Shown here: piece after piece, positions 6,075 through 10,047 of the stretch
Numbering within the stretch: position 1 is the first letter of the stretch
Layout of the letters: every line of letters starts with the position of its first letter
Source: Verrucomicrobia subdivision 6 bacterium BACL9 MAG-120507-bin52
GTDB taxonomy: Bacteria > Verrucomicrobiota > Verrucomicrobiia > Methylacidiphilales > Verrucolacustridaceae
DNA length: 10,047 nt
Direction of reading: 5' to 3'
Assembly (NCBI GenBank): GCA_001438005.1
Contig: LIBO01000023.1
Span: 1 to 10,047, forward strand
Position numbers and translations under genes: made by a program
The notes under the pieces: generated by a model
Databases searched by the model: none
What the model was told of the DNA's origin: nothing
Seen by the model: the letters and a program-made list of their open reading frames with translations, nothing else

Positions 6075-7235
6075 ATGGGATCTAGGCCTGCAGAAGCGGA
6101 GATTCTGATCGTTGGAGCAGGCCCGACTGGGCTGGCCCTTGCCTGCGCCTTGCGAAATTTGGGACTGAAGCCTCTTCACTTCGATAAGCATGAGGAGGGA
6201 TTAAATACTTCACGGGCTGCGGTGATTCATCCGAGGACGATGGAGGTTCTAGAAAATCTGGGTGTAGCCCCGACGTTGTTGCGAGAGGGCTTGCGTATGG
6301 AGCAATTTCGGCTGAGGGAAGGGCGAAAAGTCCTACTCCAGATAGATTTCTCGGAGCTTCCCACCGCCTATCCGTTCGCCCTGATGATCCCACAGCAGGA
6401 TACCGAACGGATTTTGATGGAGCGACTCAAGGAGCTGGGAGGGGAGGTGGCGCGTGGGGTCGAGGTGATCGATCTAAAGATGAAGAGTGAGGGAGTGGAG
6501 GTTCTGGTTCGTAGGGGCAGGGAGGAGTATTGGATCCACACTCGCTGGCTAGTTGGTTGTGATGGAGGGCGAAGTTTGGTTAGGCAGAAGGCGGGAATTA
6601 CTTTCGAAGGGGAGGCTTACGAACAGACCTTTGTTTTGGCAGATGTGAAGATGGAGTGGCCCATCGGCAGGGACGAAGCGTCTTTGTTTCTGTCTTCAGA
6701 CGGAATGATGGTGGTGGCTCCCTTGCCTGGAAATCATTTCCGTATCGTGGCGACGATTACGCAGGCTCCTCAGGATTTGTCGGTCCCGTTCTTTCAGTCT
6801 CTTGTGGAAACGAGGGGGCCAAGCGGGAGCAAGAGAATCATGGAAATGTTCTGGGCTTCTCCTTTTCATCTTCAGCATCGGGTAGCGTCGAGCAACTTTC
6901 TGGGACGAGTCCTATTGTGCGGGGATGCGGCCCACGTCCATAGTCCAGCGGGTGGTCAGGGGATGAACATGGGGATTCAGGATGCTGTCTCTTTGGCGGA
7001 GCCATTGGGCAAGGCTGTGGAGGCGGGGGAAGTATCGGGGTTGGGGCAGTGGTCGAAAACTCGGCATCGGATTGCTAAAAAGGTGGTCACAATGACTCAC
7101 CGAATGACGTTGGTGGCTGCTCTTTCGAAACCTTGGCAACGAATCGTCCGGAATATGGTGTTGGGGGTTATTTCTGGCATGCCAGGGTTGAGTCAAAAAT
7201 TCGCGCGAAAACTTTCCGAGCTTGATCATCGGTAA
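6075..7235 (+). CDS. FAD-dependent class A aromatic-type monooxygenase
   Basis: A 386-residue flavoprotein with the p-hydroxybenzoate hydroxylase fold (FAD_binding_3 family). These enzymes use NAD(P)H and oxygen to hydroxylate aromatic or polyketide-like substrates in the cytoplasm. ILIVGAGPTGLALA (10-23) is the Rossmann GxGxxG motif. WLVGCDGGRSLVR (158-170) is the DG motif, which binds FAD and NAD(P)H. GRVLLCGDAAHVHSPAGGQG (277-296) is the GD motif, which contacts the FAD ribose. NMGIQDAVSLA follows. The thioredoxin-like C-terminal domain of phenol hydroxylases is absent, so this is the short form. The substrate cannot be told from sequence; repair of quinone-type cofactors or catabolism are both possible. 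The ATG at 6075 has no Shine-Dalgarno sequence. A TTTAAT at 6060-6065 is a possible -10 element close to the start, without a good -35. Confidence 0.85.
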   Translation: MGSRPAEAEILIVGAGPTGLALACALRNLGLKPLHFDKHEEGLNTSRAAVIHPRTMEVLENLGVAPTLLREGLRMEQFRLREGRKVLLQIDFSELPTAYPFALMIPQQDTERILMERLKELGGEVARGVEVIDLKMKSEGVEVLVRRGREEYWIHTRWLVGCDGGRSLVRQKAGITFEGEAYEQTFVLADVKMEWPIGRDEASLFLSSDGMMVVAPLPGNHFRIVATITQAPQDLSVPFFQSLVETRGPSGSKRIMEMFWASPFHLQHRVASSNFLGRVLLCGDAAHVHSPAGGQGMNMGIQDAVSLAEPLGKAVEAGEVSGLGQWSKTRHRIAKKVVTMTHRMTLVAALSKPWQRIVRNMVLGVISGMPGLSQKFARKLSELDHR

Positions 7236-7278
7236 GCTGATTTGGTTGGTGATAGAACGCACTTTATTTTGAGAGAAG

Positions 7279-7437
7279 TTATTGGGGATTAAAGTGAAGA
7301 AGCCGAAGGGCGTTGCCAGTGAGGAGTAGGCTGGAGAGACCCATGGAGGTGGCGGCCCAGGTGGGGGAGAGAGTGCAACCATTTTCGCCTTGAAGTAGTA
7401 GTTTCGCTAGATTCCCGCGGGGCCAAAGACCTTGCTT
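7279..7437 (-). pseudogene. Remnant of a copper P1B-type ATPase C-terminus
   Basis: Read on the minus strand this stretch encodes NKQGLWPRGNLAKLLLQGE, then LSPTWAATSMGLSSLLLTG and NALRLL, ending at a TAA at 7279-7281. In CopA-type copper ATPases the last two membrane helices read roughly KQNLFWAFxYN...LSPxxAAxxMxLSSxxVxxNALRL. The order and spacing match, including the MxxSS metal-site motif of the last helix. The match fades upstream of about 7437, where the Tyr-Asn pair and the helix character are already partly lost. No P-type ATPase hinge or phosphorylation domain is present, so this is the last 50 or so codons of a gene whose remainder has been deleted. It fills the 251-base space between the monooxygenase and the POTRA protein, which otherwise holds no gene that I can see. 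Confidence 0.65.
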
Positions 7438-7486
7438 ATTGTTTAAAAAATCTTGCCAGCCGTTTTGTCCCGATGAGACTGATCCG

Positions 7487-9190
7487 ATGCGATGCGCCGT
7501 GATATTGTCATCGTTGTTCGGAATTGTTTTCGCCGCGCTCTCTTTTCCCGGAACACCCATTCCAATTTTGGAAATCGAGTATTCGTCGAGACGAGACGAC
7601 GTGACGATCAATGAGGATAAGATCCGTCAAAATATGCGAAGCACGCAAGGAGGGGTGTATTCGCAGCAGGTGGTGGACGGAGATATTGCACTACTTTATG
7701 AGACGGGGGACTACTCCAACGTGCAGATCTGCACGACAGAGGTGCGAGCGGAGAACGGGGAGCGGGGAGTCCGGCTCACTGTTATCGTGGAGCCCCGGGT
7801 CCGTGTTGCCGAGGTGGAGGTGAAAAGAAGACGGCCCGAGGGTGGATTAGACGACAATCTTGCGGTGAAGCGGGAGGAGTTGTTGGGCGTCAAGCCTACG
7901 TCGTGGGAAACGATTGGTGTCTCTGAAAACGCCTTGAGGGCAAAAGGGACGAATCGAAGACCGACCGTGACAAAAGCGGGAGAGATCTTGCGTGAGGAGC
8001 GGCTGTACCGAGATGCCGTGGCGATGGAGGAGTGTTACCTAGAAAAAGGCTACAAGGATGTGAGGGTCACCCCCAAGATAGTTGCGGGGAAGGGGGAGGA
8101 TAAAGTGGTTTTTGAAGTTGAGGAAGGGGAGCAAGGCTTTATTGGGGAAGTCCGATTTATCGGAAATCGAGCAGTGGGAGAAGAGGAGCTTAAAAAAGTG
8201 ATTAGCCTCAAGCCAGCGAGTTGGCGGTCCGGCAAAGAGGATTCTAACTGCTTCAGGATTGAGAAACTGGAAATAGACTTGGACCGAGTGAAAGATCTTT
8301 ATGTAAACGAGGGCTTTCTGGATGTCCAAGTGACGGCCTCGGTCGATTTGGTAAGCGACCCAAAAAACATGGGAGGAGACAAGAAAGGTCCCGTGGATGG
8401 AGGAGAAGGTAGCGGAAGGGAAGACTTGAGCTTGGTCTATCGGATCGTGGAGGGGCAGAGGTATGGGGTGGAAAAAATATCGGTGAGTGGGAACACCTTT
8501 TTTAGTGAAAACGATATTTTAAAGGAGCTGAGGAGCAACTCGAAGGGACAAGAGGTATTCGATCAAGTAGGGCTCAAGATGATCCGAGTGGATGGGCTGA
8601 CACGAGGTCGAGCCTTTTCGGTGAACGGGTTGCAGGCGTCTCTGGAGACTTTGCAGAACATGTATGGTCGGAAAGGATTCCGAGAGGTGCGAGTAAACTG
8701 GAAAATGGAGCCTTTGGAAAAAAAAGGAGATTGCCATGTCCATTTCGAGGTAGCAGAGGGCGAAAAGTTTGTCGTGGATAGGATTGAAATTCAGGGAAAC
8801 AGGTTCACAAAAGATGAGGTGATACGGCGGGAGATTCAATTAGCGCCCGGGGATGTCTTCGATACAGGTCGGGAGCGGTTAAGTAAAAAGAATCTGGAAG
8901 GGCTAAATCTCTTTTCATCGATTGAAACCTACGCCATGGAGACAGAGGATCGGAATCGGCAGAAACTAATTGTTAAAGTTCAAGAAAAGCCCAAGAACCT
9001 GACCTTTGGCTGTGGTGTTAGTTTCTTTTGGGCTGGCACTTCGGATCGAGAGATTCTCAGACTGGTCCGCTACCCATTTATCTTCATATTCACCGGTCCC
9101 AAGGACTGGGAATCTTTGCTTGAGCCTTTTCGAGCTTGGATGGCGCAAATGCAAAGGAAATTTCTCACTAAGAGGTCTGAAGAGATCTAG
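7487..9190 (+). CDS. BamA-like POTRA protein lacking the beta-barrel
   Basis: The 567-residue product resembles the periplasmic half of BamA, the outer-membrane protein assembly factor. A signal peptide (about 1-20) is followed by about five POTRA domains: roughly 25-105, 106-213, 217-323, 327-424 and 428-503. The typical POTRA strands are visible (EVRFIGNRAV, EKISVSGNTFF, DRIEIQGNRF), as are helix ends such as YLEKGYKDVRV, YVNEGFLDVQV and MYGRKGFREVRV. Domains 2 and 3 share a KPxSW insertion. Intact BamA is about 750-800 residues and continues as a 16-strand barrel. Here VQEKPKNLTFGCGVSFF (498-514) matches the join to barrel strand 1, after which only about 50 unrelated residues remain. There is no C-terminal aromatic signal. 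The ATG at 7487 gives a proper signal peptide; a TTG at 7439 would bury it. This is either a truncated duplicate or a soluble POTRA protein. Confidence 0.75.
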   Translation: MRCAVILSSLFGIVFAALSFPGTPIPILEIEYSSRRDDVTINEDKIRQNMRSTQGGVYSQQVVDGDIALLYETGDYSNVQICTTEVRAENGERGVRLTVIVEPRVRVAEVEVKRRRPEGGLDDNLAVKREELLGVKPTSWETIGVSENALRAKGTNRRPTVTKAGEILREERLYRDAVAMEECYLEKGYKDVRVTPKIVAGKGEDKVVFEVEEGEQGFIGEVRFIGNRAVGEEELKKVISLKPASWRSGKEDSNCFRIEKLEIDLDRVKDLYVNEGFLDVQVTASVDLVSDPKNMGGDKKGPVDGGEGSGREDLSLVYRIVEGQRYGVEKISVSGNTFFSENDILKELRSNSKGQEVFDQVGLKMIRVDGLTRGRAFSVNGLQASLETLQNMYGRKGFREVRVNWKMEPLEKKGDCHVHFEVAEGEKFVVDRIEIQGNRFTKDEVIRREIQLAPGDVFDTGRERLSKKNLEGLNLFSSIETYAMETEDRNRQKLIVKVQEKPKNLTFGCGVSFFWAGTSDREILRLVRYPFIFIFTGPKDWESLLEPFRAWMAQMQRKFLTKRSEEI

Positions 9191-9248
9191 ATTTAGTTAT
9201 CACCTTCCTACCGCTTTGTTTTGCATAAATCTTTGATTCTGGCTTTTG

Positions 9249-9293
9249 AAAAAGTCGAAATTTAAAAAAAACAGATTCTCGGACTTCTTTTTT
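9249..9293. terminator. Bidirectional terminator between the POTRA gene and the Fur-family gene
   Basis: In the 116-base convergent spacer, AAGTCGA (9252-9258) pairs with TC-GGACTT (9279-9286, one bulged G), flanked by AAA/TTT pairs. CTTTTTT follows on the plus strand, and ACTTTTTC follows on the minus strand. The loop of about 20 bases is A-rich. The layout of A-run, stem, T-run fits a terminator working in both directions. Confidence 0.5.
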
Positions 9294-9306
9294 GGGCCTG
9301 CTTGAT

Positions 9307-9723
9307 TTAGGTGGCGCACTTCGAGCATAGACCGGTCAGTTGGAGGGAGTGGTGAATGTCCTGAAAGCCAAGTTGTTGAGCTTTTTTTTCTAAGGGGGAG
9401 ATGAGGCACTCGTCGAGGCAGACGGTGGAGCGGCACTTTCGGCAAATAATGTGGTGATGATGGTGACTTGACTCCTCGGGAAGATAAAGAGTTTTGCCCT
9501 CGAGGGTGAGTCGTTGGGCGAGGCCAGCCTCGTTGAGAGAGTCGAGGATGCGGTAGACGGTGGCGCGGTCGCACACCTCTGACCCCACCTTGGCGTGAAT
9601 CTGTTCGGGGGAGAGAGGGGAGGAGGTCTTTCCGAGAACCTGAAGGACCGCCCGGCGGCCGGGGGTGGATTTGAGGCCCGACTCTTTCAGCGGGTTAGCT
9701 ACCTGGGCGTGAGAGTGGCGCAT
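9307..9723 (-). CDS. Fur-family metal-responsive repressor, possibly Zur-like
   Basis: A 138-residue DNA-binding regulator of the Fur/Zur/PerR family, which dimerises and represses metal-uptake or stress genes when metal is bound. The winged-helix N-terminal part (about 10-83) contains the recognition helix DRATVYRILDSLNEAGL (52-68). The dimer domain starts with a run of five His (87-91), then CRKC (94-97), and ends with GLCSKC (131-136). These two CxxC pairs form the structural zinc site. An extra pair, CLDEC (102-106), takes the place of the usual acidic segment. His-rich HHHHxxC and CLDEC resemble zinc regulators (Zur) more than iron regulators, but the metal is not certain. The ATG at 9721-9723 has no Shine-Dalgarno sequence; TACTAT on the minus strand (9728-9733) could be a -10 box next to it. 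It is divergent from the pseudopilin gene. Confidence 0.88.
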   Translation of the reverse strand: MRHSHAQVANPLKESGLKSTPGRRAVLQVLGKTSSPLSPEQIHAKVGSEVCDRATVYRILDSLNEAGLAQRLTLEGKTLYLPEESSHHHHHIICRKCRSTVCLDECLISPLEKKAQQLGFQDIHHSLQLTGLCSKCAT

Positions 9724-9780
9724 GAGAATAGTAAATTGACGCCCTTAGCATTGGTATTCGAGGAAAAAGGAGGGGAAACA

Positions 9781-9792
9781 GGTAAGCTTACC
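9781..9792. promoter_or_regulatory. Perfect palindrome, candidate Fur-family operator
   Basis: GGTAAGCTTACC is self-complementary over 12 bases in the spacer between the divergent repressor and pseudopilin genes. Two bases later, AATGC (9794-9798) and GCATT (9807-9811) form another inverted repeat around an A-rich loop. Fur-family repressors often autoregulate through palindromes beside their own gene. The sequence does not match the known Fur or Zur boxes closely. Confidence 0.35.
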
Positions 9793-9837
9793 AAATGCAA
9801 AAAATCGCATTGACAATATATCGCTTATGAATAAATT

Positions 9838-9842
9838 GGAGG
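9838..9842 (+). promoter_or_regulatory. Strong ribosome binding site of the pseudopilin gene
   Basis: GGAGG with a six-base spacer to the ATG at 9849 is the best Shine-Dalgarno sequence in the window and fixes that start. It contrasts with the plus-strand genes at 5540 and 6075, which have none. Confidence 0.75.
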
Positions 9843-9848
9843 TTCAGT

Positions 9849-10047
9849 ATGAATTTATCGACCTCGATCCGAAGATCGTCTGGGGCTTTCTCCTTAGTGG
9901 AGCTTTTGGTTGGGGTAGTGATTGGGGGGATGGTGATGGGCTTGGCGGTGCCGGCGGTGCAGGGTGCTTTAGTGCGAGGCAGGCAGTCGGTTTGCTCATC
10001 TAACTTAAGGCAGATTGGGCAGGGAATTACTCTTTACGCACAAGAGC
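9849..10047 (+). CDS. Prepilin/pseudopilin-like protein, N-terminal part (runs off right edge)
   Basis: The visible 66 residues start with a short basic leader (MNLSTSIRRSSGA), a prepilin peptidase site before Phe14, and FSLVELL with the conserved Glu at +5 (residue 18). A hydrophobic helix follows to about residue 43. After cleavage such proteins assemble into type IV pili or type II secretion pseudopili. The next segment, CSSNLRQIGQGITLYAQE, is characteristic of the many pseudopilin-like surface proteins of Planctomycetes and Verrucomicrobia (DUF1559-like and relatives). The residue before the cut is Ala instead of the usual Gly, which is tolerated in some substrates. The remainder, which would show the exact family, is outside the window. 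Confidence 0.85.
   Translation, partial: MNLSTSIRRSSGAFSLVELLVGVVIGGMVMGLAVPAVQGALVRGRQSVCSSNLRQIGQGITLYAQE

Noticed and set aside
7438..7611. Minus-strand reading frame extending the ATPase remnant to an ATG at 7611
   Set aside because: Upstream of about 7437 the translation no longer resembles a P-type ATPase and it lies inside the POTRA protein's start and signal peptide, so it is chance openness.
9006..9236. Shifted frame after the POTRA domains as a lost BamA barrel
   Set aside because: Neither alternative frame gives recognisable alternating barrel strands, so a simple frameshift does not restore the barrel.
9810..9815. Perfect TTGACA before the pseudopilin gene as a -35 box
   Set aside because: A -10 box at the normal distance would fall at 9832-9838, on the ribosome binding site, putting the start of transcription after it. 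No suitable -10 fits.

Overview
The window is compact bacterial DNA with mostly short gaps between genes. The last gene begins like a pseudopilin of the kind common in the Planctomycetes-Verrucomicrobia group: a prepilin leader, then a helix, then a Cys-Ser-Ser-Asn-Leu-Arg-Gln-Ile-Gly segment. The five-POTRA BamA-like protein and the general gene style fit a Gram-negative member of Verrucomicrobiota or a near relative. That placement is an inference from protein style only, with no marker RNA gene in view.

Layout: a truncated pfkA-type phosphofructokinase runs off the left edge on the minus strand (1-347). Divergent from it is a yeast-type cytosine deaminase (496-960, plus). From 5450 down to 989 the minus strand carries a tightly packed run: ruvC, ruvA, an aspartate aminotransferase of class I, a YugP-type membrane zinc peptidase, a secreted TPR protein and hpt (hypoxanthine phosphoribosyltransferase). 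ruvC/ruvA are 1 base apart and the TPR gene overlaps hpt, so parts of this run are translationally coupled. The deaminase and hpt converge with only 28 bases between them, placing two nucleobase-salvage activities side by side.

From 5540 to 9190 the plus strand has a small secreted protein of unknown function, a class A FAD monooxygenase, and a BamA-like protein that keeps a signal peptide and about five POTRA domains but lacks the beta-barrel. Between the last two, on the minus strand, lies a decayed fragment of a copper P-type ATPase C-terminus. Together with the more AT-rich sequence of this stretch, this marks about 6000-9240 as a rearranged, partly degenerate accessory segment.

The right end has a Fur-family metal-responsive repressor (9307-9723, minus), divergent from a pseudopilin-like gene (9849 to the window end, plus). 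The spacer between them contains a perfect 12-bp palindrome that is a candidate operator.

I see no complete new defence or biosynthetic system. The most unusual items are the barrel-less POTRA protein, the copper-ATPase scar next to it, a terminator-like hairpin in the leader of the deaminase gene, and a promoter placed so that the 5540 gene would be leaderless.
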